In this document: piece by piece, positions 48,363-61,000 of the stretch | Layout: each line of letters starts with the position of its first letter | Numbering within the stretch: the first letter of the stretch is position 1 | Assembly (NCBI GenBank): GCA_029964075.1 | Contig: CM057135.1 | Coordinates: forward strand, 28,261,366-28,325,365 | DNA length: 64,000 nt | Source: Patiria pectinifera | Lineage: Eukaryota > Echinodermata > Asteroidea > Valvatida > Asterinidae | Reading direction: 5' to 3' | Position numbers and translations under genes: made by a program | Notes under the pieces: model-generated | Database searches by the model: none | What the model was told of the DNA's origin: nothing | Seen by the model: the letters and a program-made list of their open reading frames with translations, nothing else

Positions 48363-49030
48363 GCTGGAAAAAGATTATTCCACATGGGGTAACTGCAAAC
48401 CCTCACTATTTACACTTCAAGTACCACCATGCAAAGTTTCAAATCTTATTTTAAGGACTTAATTGAAAAATGCAAGTGCTTTTGTATAGACAAACAACAG
48501 CATCCTATTTCTTGCCCTTAACTTCGTAAAATCTCCAATTTATTGCACTATACATATCTACAAACAAAATACAAATTTAACCTTGTAAATTAAAGCATGT
48601 AAAATGCCAACATGACAAACTGTAAATTGAAAAGGGAAAATGCTGCTCTATTGAAAGTTGCTGTGTCTACACGGCTCCATTGATACATTAAGAGGCAAAC
48701 TCATCATGAATGGAGTTAATCCTCTTAAACATCACTTTCACTGGATTCAATTAAATATGGTGATGCACACAGACACAATTGATACATTATACCTAACCAT
48801 CAGCCCCTGACTTGGATACCAAAAAAGCACTTGTTTAAGTTATCTAAGAGACTTGTTAACTAGGTTGTTGAACTCTATGTAATCAAGAGGGTTACATCCA
48901 ATTAAAGCTACTGCCCCATACAAAACTGAAAGTGAGATGCTGGGGATGGATTGCAAACTTCACACTTTATTGTACTAGAAAGACAGTCAAAGATTCCACT
49001 CTGATTTTGCCTCCGAAGCGTCCTTGCTAA

Positions 49031-49238
49031 GGCCAAAAAAAGTTCCCCGTTTCTAGTATGGAGCTTGCCCTTAAAGTGGTGCGTCGACGCGGCTTTTTTT
49101 TGGTTTTTTACTTTTGTTTCTTTCAAATGTCGGCTGATGACTGCAAATGGTGCCCAACTAAATTTAGTGCAAAATGTAATGGAGCCCAGAGAGGCCACAT
49201 AAAGCTTATACCAGAAACCAGAGACTTTTTTTTTGGCC
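49031..49238. mobile_element. PIF/Harbinger-like MITE copy 2
   Basis: 208 bp, inverted orientation relative to copy 1. Ends GGCCAAAAAAAGTTCCCCGT / ACCAGAGACTTTTTTTTTGG then CC. TAA precedes it and CAA follows it. Shares GACTGCAAATGGTGCCCAAC with copy 1. Confidence 0.8.
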
Positions 49239-49298
49239 CAAGGATAAGACAGGCCACTCTATTTTTTTTGATGTAAAGATTACACTCCCAAGATAAAT

Positions 49299-49512
49299 CG
49301 GAAAGAATGTTGCATCCTGAAGCCACTTTTTTCATCACATATCATATCAACAAAGGTTGACAGTCGTTGAATTTGTTGAAAAGACATGAATTTGGGACTG
49401 AGAAACATTTCCAATTCTGTAAGGAAATACTTTGAAAATGTTCTTGACTCTCCATAGACTCCGTACACAACCACTGAAGTGGTGTCTTGATACTACCAGT
49501 ATATTCTTTCCG
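49299..49512. mobile_element. MITE family C copy 3
   Basis: A diverged copy: GGAAAGAATGTTGCATCCTG at the left and TATTCTTTCCG at the right. The interior GACATGAATTTGGGACTGAG and TTCTTGACTCTCCATAGACT matches copy 2 in the same orientation. Confidence 0.78.
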
Positions 49513-49674
49513 ATTTTTTGTTTGTGCAAATGATAGGCCTGCAAATCAAAGACAAAAATAATGTAATTGGAGATATAGGTGCATGTATTAATGTACATTT
49601 AATCTTGTTACACAACAATCATTTGCATGTCTGCAACTTAGTTCTACCAGTTCCATAACTACAACTGGTACAAA

Positions 49675-49883
49675 GGGAAAAAAATGTTGCAACCTGACGC
49701 CACTTTTTTTTTCTTCATATCTCATCTCAATGTGGTCTCACATTGCCAAAATGATTGATAGACATGAATCTGGGACTGAGAAACATTTCCAATTTTGTAG
49801 GAAATACTAGAAAATGTTCTTGACTCTCCATAGACTTTGTACACAATCGCGGAAGTGGCATCAGGTTGCAACATTTTTTCCCA
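49675..49883. mobile_element. MITE family C copy 2
   Basis: Inverted ends GGGAAAAAAATGTTGCAACC / GGTTGCAACATTTTTTCCC. About 210 bp, opposite orientation to copy 1 at 31309-31513. Confidence 0.82.
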
Positions 49884-50889
49884 GATGGAAAACATGTTCT
49901 CTCAACTATAACTCCTGTAAATGAAAGTGTAGACAGTGAAAAATCAATAAAAAGGTTGTTGTCCACCAAGATATTAACACAACTCAATTGTCCAGTCAAT
50001 ACTTGTTCCCTGTTTGGACGAGTAATTTTTTCAAGGACATGTTTACAAAGCCTGTTCTTGGGGGGCAGTACTGTCATAAGCCCACTTTGGACCTACCTCC
50101 ATGGCCCGACGATATGTAGTACCTACACTTTTAGCTTATTCTGAAGATTTCCATTACAAAACTTCCACAATGTTGTATCCACCAAAGCCTTAACTCTGAC
50201 TTATTTAACCCCACATTTATTAAAAGTTTCCACTACATTATATATCATACCTGGAAAAACTCAGCCAACTTCAGGACCATGAAATGAATTCCTCGACACG
50301 GTATCTGTAGAGTTCCCCTACACACGGACTTACGTTCATAGCGCGCACAGGTGTTTACAATGCACGGATTATGAGCATGCACACCGAGTGCAAAATAAGT
50401 GCAAAATAAGGCCTGTGGAACTGTCCATTGACTAACAGGGGTGGCAAGCTCTCTTTGACATTAACAGAATGAGGGCGCGCGTTCATTAAATGCCTCAATC
50501 TACTTTTTATCTTGCTTTTAAACGTTCACAACTAGGTTTTTATATATCAAATGGTCAAATAAGTGCAAGATTTTGTTTCTGATTCAAAAACAAACTGAAG
50601 GTGTGCTCCACTGTTTTGTTAGCGATGTTCTGTAAAGTGGCACACACGAACTTGACCATCCCTTTCAACAAAAGAAAGTGGTCTCTTCATGATTTTTGAG
50701 CCGAACTGTTGACCAATCAAAACGAAGCACACAAAAACGGAATGGAAAGCAAGTAAAGAACAAGAAATGCAATTTTCAGAAATTAAGAGTTTGATTAAAC
50801 CGTTTTAAAACGTGGGTGACAAATGTACACACAAAAACAAATTCCAAGACATTTTACAACAAATTGTTCATGTTTAAAATGACTTTTTA

Positions 50890-51362
50890 GGGTTAGTTAT
50901 ATAAGTTAGTATAATTTGTTACACTGACATGTTTGAAGTTTTGTTTTAAAAAATGGAAAAAAAACCAAAAACAACAAAACACTGTAGTCTGGTTCCTCCA
51001 CTGACTCCACTGATGGATCAATGGATCAATTTACAGAAATTATGAAGCTAGGGCGGAACCAGTCTACTGTGCTGCACCATTTTCATGAACATAAAACCAA
51101 TTAAAAAAACAAATTGGACAAAAAAAAATGGAAAATTTGGAAGTAGTAAAAATAGTAAGTTTTTCCCTACGGTGGTCGGCCGACCACGTTCCAAATAAAA
51201 AAAAATGTAAAAAAAAACAAAAATGAAAAACACCTTCACACCAGGTGCCATAATTTTACAGGATGCTTTAGACTGTCATTTACCAACATCCTGTAAGGTA
51301 TTTCGTAAAAACTTGGTCATTTTATTTTTCGATGTTTGCAAATGTTGTATTTTCCCTTTAAC
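50890..51362. repeat. Repeat J copy 2
   Basis: It matches 15290-15752 (TTACACTGACATGTTTGAAG, CACACCAGGTGCCATAATTT, GATGTTTGCAAATGTTGTAT). Non-coding. Confidence 0.65.
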
Positions 51363-51399
51363 ACAAATAACATGAACTTGAATCATCAAAACCGACAAG

Positions 51400-52780
51400 T
51401 AAAGACAAATTACGAAGCTGTAAACAAAATATTGGAAGCTGTAAACATAAACAAAATCAAACCAAGATCTGTAAAAACAAAAAAACAAAAAACAAAACAA
51501 ACAAAAAACCTGGAAAATGTGTTAATATATTCGTATAATATATAAGCGGGACACTGACACAATTTTCTTCAATATTACTGTGTTTTTGTCTTTAATACCT
51601 GTCAGACTTTGTAAAATTTGGGGTACATTGAATAAATACAAATACATGTCTCTAAGTGAGGCATAAAAAAACACAAGTAAATTCCATCTTCTTCAACAAT
51701 CGTTCAAAATCGGTAAACGCAGCAGATTCTTCTCCAAAGAATTCCTCCCGAATTCAACAAAAAAATACTGACTTCCAAGCTCTGAACAATCCTGCAAGCA
51801 TTTGGTAAATTACAAATATGCAATAACATTTTTTTTTCAGCAATCATTCTCACACAATGTGCTCGTGTATTTACACTAAAAGAAAAACCCATCTTCCAAC
51901 CTCTTCCAAAAATCCCCACCCTTTTTAAAAAGCAGTATGCTAGTCCAAATATCAATTTAATTTTGTAACCTTGTTAGAGAAAGGTTTGAAATAAAAAAAA
52001 ACATAAAAAGGAGAAAAATGACCTGAATATAACATTTCATAAACAGTAAATGATACGCAATAATGCAGCATAGCGATAATTTTTTAAAAATTTACATCAA
52101 TAGATCTTACAATAAAGAAATGGGTAACTGAGTTTTATCTGTTCAAACAAAAAACTGATAACAATTACCATATTTCTTTTGCCAAACAATAAAATATTGG
52201 ATATTTTACAACCTTTTAAAGGTTTTGTCAATTTTTACTGATCCAGGGAAACCGATGACCCCAAAACAGTTCATTCATAAGATTAAGCAAAACAAACTAA
52301 CAGTAAAGTATAAATGTCAGTGCATAATCTACTCTCTACAAAGATAATCATGCCGAGATTTTTCCTCTGAACGCTTGAGATCAAAAGGTGCCTCACATCA
52401 TGTAAAGATATTTTTATGAGACAGAATTTCTTTTCCAAAGTTATACCCGTCTTTTGCTCATAATAAGTATGATGTGTTGCTATTTATTTGTACACATTCA
52501 ATTCTTGGATTAGGCAGAATCAATCGCTGTAAGCATTCCTTGATCGACAGCAACCAGAAACTGAAAATTATTGACTGTTTTGTTTTGTTATAACAGCTTT
52601 CCTGATGGACTAATTCCACAGGCTGTTTAGTATCATTACCTTAAGAACAAATCGGTTTTGTAATTAACCTCGCTTAGTTTTTGGACGAGTGCATATGTTA
52701 TCATTGGCCTTTAGCTTAATCATCCAGGGCAGGTACACACGCAATATGCAAGGTGCCCAAAAGGTGCCTTTCTTATTGAA
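51400..52780. other. Intergenic AT-rich stretch, nothing specific seen
   Basis: Between INF2 and PGM2; AT-rich with short A/T homopolymers. No gene, RNA or repeat boundary that I can support. Confidence 0.4.
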
Positions 52781-52792
52781 ATACGAGGGGAA

Positions 52793-52861
52793 GGCGGCTT
52801 CGCCGCCTGTCGCCTGCTTCGTGGGCAAGAGGCGGCTTCGCCACCTGTCGCCCGCTTCGCC
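52793..52861. repeat. GC-rich hairpin repeated twice
   Basis: GGCGGCTTCGCCGCCTGTCG and, 39 bp later, GGCGGCTTCGCCACCTGTCG, each followed by CC(T/C)GCTTCG. Each first half folds as GGCGGC-TTC-GCCGCC. It is a sharp GC island in AT-rich DNA. Confidence 0.75.
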
Positions 52862-53797
52862 ATAATAGCGGTGATGCATGAAGTATGCTTTAAATGTGTA
52901 GGAGGAATCGCAAGGAAATAACAGATATGAAATCTAACATTCCTAAATATGGATTTAGAAATTAGTATAGCGAATTTCTACACTTCCTTTTTTGAACAAG
53001 AAATTATGAAAAAAAAAACAGTATATAAAAGCACACATTTGCTGTTTGTTCTTTTAAAGCAACGACCAAAATTATCAAACTGTAAAAAATTCATACGAAA
53101 ATCAACAGAAAACATACTAATTTTAAATTTGCCAGCTAGCATATAATTGACACTATTAAAAAAAAATTACCAAAAGAAAATAAGCTTGAAACCCAAAATT
53201 CCAAATAAACTGAATTAGGTGTAGCTTCAACTAAATATGGATTACGACTCCCTCGGTATATAAAATATGTTTCTCATTCAACTTATCCATCAACAATATG
53301 GCACTCACTGGTTTCACATTATCCCTGCATAAATATTTTTTCTGAAAACAGTGCAACACTCAAAAGAAATTAGGGTGTGATTGGATACACTTTTAATTTT
53401 TTTTTCTTTCTTGGTATAATTTTCTTTGCTTTAAGCTATGCCAAAAGCCTTTTTTTTAAAGACACTTTTAATTTGTATATCACATAAATGCTTCATGGTA
53501 CATTTAATTATAATCTATAAAATGTTGACCAACATTACATGCTGTTAGTCCAACGCAATGGTTTTTACTGTTAGAATTTAAGGCAAATTCTTGCAATTTT
53601 TGGTGTCATGCGATTAAAAAGCAGAGAATCACTTCAACTGTAATAAATATTGACATGAATTAAAAAAGCACAAACACAAATCACAAGAAAGTAGCCTTTC
53701 AAGAAAATTAAGAAATGGTACAAGAGTTATAAAAACTGGAAAATGTAAAAGAGGAAATACAATTTTGTCAGCCCATTTTATAAAGGTATTGATATTG

Positions 53798-54208
53798 TTA
53801 TAAGGTGGAATTTTGCGGCGGGGTGTTTTGCCCTTCAAGGACGTTTAAACACTGTATTCTCAGCATGTTACATCCCGAGTGAAAGTTGGAAAAATTCACT
53901 CAGGTGGGACTCGAACCCACGACCCCCTGCTTTGTAGTGCAGATGTCTTGCCACTTGACCACCGAGCTAACGGGATCAGTTGGCTGGTTCGAATCTGATG
54001 TACATAGCAGCAGGTACTGCATGAACTATTATAAGGTGGAATTTTGCGTCGGGGTGATATAAATCAAATTAGGTTTTGCCCTTCACCGACGTTTAAACAC
54101 TGTATACTCAGTGTGTTACCTCCCGAGTGAAAGTTGGAAAAATTCACTCAGGTGGGACTCGAACCCACGACCTCCTGCTTTCTAGTGCAGACGTCTTACC
54201 ACTTTCAG
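53798..54208 (-). mobile_element. SINE A dimer with 13-bp target duplication
   Basis: Two head-to-tail SINE A units of 231-bp period on the minus strand, the 5' (right) unit truncated within its tRNA part. Each has an A-box-like TGGTCAAGTGG (lost in the truncated one) and B-box GGGTTCGAGTCC, then GTGAATTTTTCCAACTTTCA. GGTATTGATATTG flanks the whole array at 53785-53797 and 54209-54221, so the dimer was inserted as one retrotransposed unit. Confidence 0.85.
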
Positions 54209-54564
54209 GGTATTGATATTGACTTCAATGAGTAATTCCCAAAGTCACATCATTTTATTTCGCAGTTTTTTCTTTCACTTGAAATATAACCCAAAAATTA
54301 GATATCCCTTGTTGTGCGGACAGTGGCTTGTTGCATGATGATACTCTGCTACTGTGAGTGATTTCTTGAGAACTGCACAGCTTTGGCTCAAGTCAAGTGA
54401 CGAATATGTCACAATATGTTTACCATATTGTTTAGAGGTTTGTTAGTACTGTGTCAATGTTATTTTTTTTTACACAGTATGTAATGCTTAACAAATAAAA
54501 TGGAGAACTTCAAATCTATTTAGAGACATATAATGGAGTTGGCCAAAAAATCCCTATTTCTATT

Positions 54565-54570
54565 TTTATT
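54565..54570 (-). terminator. PGM2: Candidate poly(A) signal of PGM2
   Basis: The complement is AATAAA, 370 bp after the PGM2 stop codon. It sits in an A/T-rich stretch, so it could be chance. Confidence 0.3.
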
Positions 54571-54939
54571 TTTTTTAAATTTTTTTTTAGGGGTATCAGT
54601 AGTGAAAGAAACCATGTTTTTGGAATTTGAGCCCTAGGTTTTCTTCTGGACAGGTTCCCTATCCCATCATCCTCCACGTCAGATATACCACTTACAAACA
54701 CACCAGCTACAGTATTTAGGTTTGCAGGTACCAGACTGATTCCCAACAAACCCAAACTACTGAAGAATCAGTGTCTGAATTTGCAATCTTGTTGTAATGA
54801 AAAGTTCAGATTACATCAATACAAAATTCAAAATGGTAATACCATTTAAAAAACAAAGACAAAAAAAATGAGGTGTTACCTCATAGATACTTTGCAAATT
54901 TATGTACACGTGTGTTATGTACATAAGGAGTTCTGAGGT

Positions 54940-55039
54940 TCATTCTTTGGGTACCAGTTGGTTGATTTCTGGTTGAAGCCAGAGGTCCACGATGTTGTCA
55001 AGGAGGTTTTGTAGTTCAGCTTTGGCTTTCTCTGGATCA
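54940..55039 (-). CDS. PGM2: PGM2 terminal exon i
   Basis: [20 protein letters not shown] through INQLVPKE and TGA, matching the C-terminal helix of PGM2 (DPEQLKKELNELV). Confidence 0.92.
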
Positions 55040-58000
55040 CTGGAAACAAAAATAAAAACAAAGGCAATTCACTCATTAACTCTAACTGCGTAAGAGTATA
55101 GACATAAGACATAATGACATCATGCTTTCCTATGAGAGCACGCGTCTCACCTGGCTCTCATAGGAAAACGCACACATAAACAAAGCGTGATGTCATAATG
55201 TCTTAGGTCTATTCACTAGGAGCCTTCCTGAATCTTCCAAAATCAACCAAAGCACAGGAACCCAATGGTTCCTGGTCCCTTTTGGCAGTCAGAATGGCTT
55301 AGTGGTTTCTTTTCTTGCCTTCCACCTATATGGCCCAGGTTCGATTCCTGTCCTGGTCCACATGTGGATTGGGTTTTCAGTCCCTACAAGATTCCGTGGG
55401 TTTTCTCCGGAATATTCTTCTGGGGTTCTCCTCCCACCTCTAAAACTGTAATTTCTTCTCACTGTCTCTTCTTTACAGGTTTCTTCAGGCTTGCGAGCTA
55501 CAGTGCCTAGGGCGCTTTTGAGAAATCCTTGCTGATCATCTTTTGACCTCGTGTATAACACTTACCCTGATGGTTCAGTGCAGATCTCGGTGTAATATTT
55601 GATCTTTGGTTCTGTGCCGCTGGCTCTGAGGGTGGCTACACAGCCGTTGGCAAAGTTAAACGTTATCATTTGACTGGAGGAACTTACTGGCAAGATCTAC
55701 GGAAAAAGGGACCAGACATTAATGGCATTCAGCACTACTATCAAAGGAACATTGAGAACTGGGTTCATTTTCATGGCTCTGTTAACTAGAAACTTCTGCA
55801 GTTATGATTACCATTCTTCGCCCAAGACAATTAGGATGGGAATTATACACAAATCCTGTAAGCAAAAAAAATCTTGTTAAGGACTTGCTAACCCATGAAA
55901 TATGTTAACTGTTGGCGAAAATTTCTGATTAACCCTAACCCTCCAGGGTATTTTGGCTAGAAACCCTGCCAAACGCAACAACATGCAACACTTGTCTCAG
56001 TGACAAGCCTGCCCAGTGTAGCAAGATCCATCAGGCAAAAAGTCTCAAGGCCAAACTGCCTCATAGTCAGTGGTCACCGAATGCAGCAGGATACAACTGC
56101 AGCATTGTTCTATGGGACTAGCTCTCATTGTCTCAAAAGCAGCCGTTGATGCACTGGTGTAGGTAGCTGAATGCATCAAATTGCACAAGGCTTTTCCACC
56201 TGATGCACTGTGTTACCTCTGGCAGGGTTAGGGTTTAAACAAGGGCCACTTAGACATTTTAGAAACGTCATTAAAACTTAAATAAATATCATAATTATAT
56301 TGCATATTCCTACACTACGGAATTCCTACTGATACTTTCCACTTCACTAAATGCTTTAAAACTAAGGAATCAATGAATTTGGACTTACAGCTTTGTTATC
56401 GGGTTGATTGTTGTCATATCCCGTTGTGAGATCTCTGATACCGGTGATCTTGTAGGGACCACAGGAGCTTGGGTACTGTAATATAATCACATCCAGACAA
56501 ATCATTATCATGTTGAGAACAAACTCAGGGGGGAGATTGGGAGAAAATGAAAACGCCATGAAAAAACCGGCAGAGGGTCGCCAGAGGCTCCAAAGCATCG
56601 TAGGGTCTATGGTAAATGCCGCCTGCAGGATTTTGGAGGATTGAGGAAGGTTATGATTAATTTAATCAACGTTGTGAGTGAAACATTGTGTCTGTTACTC
56701 TGAATAACAAAACTTATTGCAAAAATTTAGAGATTACTAATTAGTAAGGTTCCAAAAAGTTGACGCCCTTCAGTGATACAGTGGGAATCTGGGTGCAGAG
56801 TTATTCAAGTCAGACACCAGTGTGACTCGACCGGTAGCATACCTCTCCGTCATCAAGTGTCCGTATTCTCTCAAAGATATTCTTCATGGTGGCGGGTTTA
56901 AAGCACAAGTAGTAGGAGTTATTGGAACAGTGGAACCCATATCTGGAGAAGAAGAATGGAAAGGGATAAGGATGAGGAAGTGGAACTGGGGGAGTATCAA
57001 CCAGGATTTGGGGACAGGGTGCATCATTTTTGTTGGGGTTAAAACAGGATGTGCAGTGTTTCTCTTGGGGTAAACGCTTTTATGATTAAATTAGTGTATT
57101 ATATTACTGGTGTATTATATGGTGGTCATAATGATATGTGTAAACCAAATTAGATTCAAAGACCATATATAATGAGGATATGATATGTATATTGATACCT
57201 TATCTAGCCCCCATTTCACTTAAAAAAATTATGGTAATCCCATCGAAAGTTAAAACTTGAGCAACGGAATGATCCATCTCCCAAAAATTAAAGTACGGTA
57301 ATTCCAGCATTACGTAATGTCCGTGGTGGAGCTTTTAAGAGCTCAGTGAATAAACCTGAAATGTTTTTTTCAAATCTTATACATCCACCATCTAGTAATG
57401 GTCAAGGAGATTACAGACTAGGAGTTTTGAATCATTTCTCTGAATTTGGGTGATTGTGTTCAAGGTTTGAGAGCTCAGAGCTCATTTTTTTTTGTCCAGT
57501 GAATTGTGGGAGACAAAAGTCCAGGACACATTTTGATTTTTTGTTTTTTTGCGGTCAGAGGTTTAAATGGCGTATTGGGTATATTATATGTCCTGTTCTG
57601 TTCTTTATCTTTTATCAATTTTTGTAAGGCGGGCGGCAGTTATTTTATAATGGCATCTAAACATAAAGCTCAACACTCATTTCAATGGGCCACGTTTTGT
57701 TTTGACGTAAAAACGAAAAAAAGTTGCTTCTCCATGGCAAACTCTTGGTGGCGCACTACATTGTGAATCACCCGAATTATTAATTAGATATCATGGTTAA
57801 TTAGCTCCGTCACGGACACTTCCTTTCATAACGCTGGAATCACCCGCACAGCCAGGGAACTAGTGGTTTCGCCAATCCCTCCAAATGAAAAACTGGTTAA
57901 AAACCCATCCTGGTTTACTCTGACTGGGTGGAAGCAATCGTGTGCGAGTTGTTGCATTCTTACGTTTGGTAGATTTCCTGCAGTTTCTCCGTGAAGGTTG

Positions 58001-61000
58001 TGCTTGTGGATGCCAGGTAAGCGGCCAGCTGGCCTGCCATTGCCACAGCACTCACACCATCCTTGTCAATCACTTCTGTGCCACACATGAAACCTTCCAC
58101 GAAACAATGCAAATGTTGGGAATTTAGTAAAACCAAGTTTTCTCTATTATTCAGAGCACACCACTGATAAAAAAAAGCCCAAGTGATTCAGGTGGGGTAA
58201 AGTTAATTTCAAAGTGTATTGGTTGTTCTTTAAATGTAGCCCTCTGAACCAAGTCTCTCTCCGGTTGGAGTGGTAATCAATTGCGTGATAAAATCTGACA
58301 AATTCAGTAACCAAGGGGATATTGAGATAAATAATGAACAATTAGCAATGCTATTGAATACTTATGCCAAATTTCAACTTTTTTTTTTTGATTTCAAGAA
58401 TTGTGGACCTTTCACATGCAATGAAGCTGAAACAAAAATCCCCATCTAAAAATGAAAAAATGAAGAAAAAAAAAACCAAAACAATTTTTGGACTGTATTT
58501 TAAGGGTCAAACAGCCAAAATTTGATTAATAGAAAAAAAACTGATGAGGAGATATTAACGACAGGGATAACATTAGTTTTGAAATATTTCAACAACAAAG
58601 GCAAAGGAAAAATCTGCAAAATTTAGCATCATTTTTCCCCAACGTATCATTCGCCATCAAAAACAGGAAAAGGTATTCATTACAAAATTTAAACCAAATT
58701 AGTAATTCTATTAATAGTCCAAACTCTGATTAAAAAAGAAATGAGATAATAAAACGTTTGTGAAACATTTACCAATAGCCTCTTCAAATGCAAAGAGCAC
58801 TGTCTTTCCCTGCTTGACCAGCTCATCAGCCTTGTTGCCCATCCACTTGAATCCTGTCAACGTTTCCTGCCAAGTCAAACCATAATGGCCGTTGACATCA
58901 CAAATGCCACTTCACAATCTGCTGGCTAACACAAGTGTGGACTCGAAAATGGAATACTGCAAAGCCACAAATATTGATTTTAAAACGTATAAAAGAACCT
59001 TTAGTGTAAACTTTATTTATGGAAGTTGAAGAATTACTAACCAAGAATTTAGGAAAAGCTCACTTGTTTTTTTTTCTTCCCAAAAAAAGATAGGGTTTGA
59101 ATCAACAGTCATCAAACAGCCCAGGTTTTTTTATACAATGTCTGAATAAATTCCCGTCATCTGATATGGTGGGTCGTTAATCACGTGTCATTGAATTATG
59201 CATCTCAAACCATGGCCTAGCCTTGGTCAAGGTGTCCGACGATAGTGTCTGATGATCGATGGTCCGCTAAAATAAACAGCAGTAGCCGCACGCTTCACAC
59301 TCACACCTACTGCACGATGTGCTAACAGCGACCTCACGTGGCTTGGCTAAAGTATTCAAATCAGTTGGTGATGATCGGACGCCTTGCAACAACTGTGCAC
59401 CTTGGCTTATGTTTCTCTTTATTTTGTCAATGGATTTCCAGCGACGTTCTCGTATCCGAATAAAGATGAGAATATTATTCAGTACTTGGTCGTGGAGGCT
59501 CATATTTTACATGGATAGAGAGCTGGTTACATTCTCCAACAAGTTTGGAGTCCGCAGACTAAATATAACTTGATAGAAATCTAGCAACAAAATAACAAAA
59601 ATTGCACGAAAATTATAGGCCATCGCGACAGATGTTCCAAGGCGTTCGACCAGCACCAACTGATTTGCATAGTGTAACCTAACCGCGTGAGGTCACTGTT
59701 CATGCTTTGTACAGTACGTGTGAGTGCGCATATCGCGTGGCTATTGTTTATTTTAGCGGCCGATCATCAGGCACTATCATTGAAAGCCTAAACCAAGGCT
59801 ACACATGGCCTGGCCTCACCGCAAAAATAGAAATTCCATTCCAAGGTCACACTACTGGTGTTCAGGTGGTTTTTATATAACAAATAATGAATGTTCTACA
59901 TTGTGACATGGAAAGAATAATTTCATTCGGTGACAAATAGAATGTTCCACTCCACTTGACTCTGTCTCACGAAATCGAACATTCCATCTGCCATTTCATG
60001 AAATTATTCATAAACATTCATTATTCATAAACATTCGTTATTCATTAACATTTGTTATTCATAAACATTCACTATTTGTACAATTTTGGCCCTTCACCGA
60101 CTTGTTTGTGTGGGTCTGCAGTCCTGAATTCATCGACATCAAACAGATATTGGATTTTGGAGGATTTTGGAGGATTTAGAAGGTTAACGCAGGTCAAAGT
60201 TATAGCATACCATAAACTGGAATCCCTCCTTGTTACCAATAGACCTCAGAATCTTGGATGAGACTGTACTGGCAAGCATGAAGACATCCGAGTCTGGGGA
60301 ATGAAATGAAATGTCTCTACTTGTTTGAGGGCCATATTGTTAACGAAAAGATTACTGCGTCTTTACCACTGATCATTTATAAAGAAAAACTTTGATAAAT
60401 CTTCAGTGTATTTACACAACTCTGGCTAGCGTTATCATGAAGGTACTTGCACTTTTTCGTAGTTGAAGCTTAGTAAATCACTGTCTGATAATTTTATATT
60501 GGGTTTTGCTCTTTGCTGTTTATGTATAAGGCTGTATTCTCAGCGTTTTCCGCGGGCTTGCAAGAAAAAATTCACAAGCTGACTGAGGAGGGACTCGAAC
60601 CCACGACCTCCTGCTTACTAGTGCAGACGTCTTACCACTCGACCACCGAGCTTGCCGGGGTCCGCTGGCCAGTTCGAGTCTCATATAACAGCCGGTACCG
60701 CAACCAATCTTTTTATCATTATAATATTTCCATCTGATAAAATTTCCATCTCCGCGACGCAAATTCCATCTTATGAAACACGGCCTGTAAGTTATCGTAT
60801 AAGTTCTTGGAGTGACTCATCACACTTCTTGATAAATTGTTCTCCTTGAAATTATTGTTGACACAATTCCACTTGAATACACGCTGAAACTTAAAGGAAA
60901 TGTTTTGAACTGAAAAGGAAGACTACGTACATATTCCATCATTCTGAGTGTCCGGATTTGCCTTCTGGTAGCAGACCCACGTCCACCAGCCCAGCAATGC

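Noticed and set aside
55929-56238. Interstitial telomere repeat
   Set aside because: Only two CCCTAA units at each end, inverted and bounded by TTAA, so a transposon terminus explains them.
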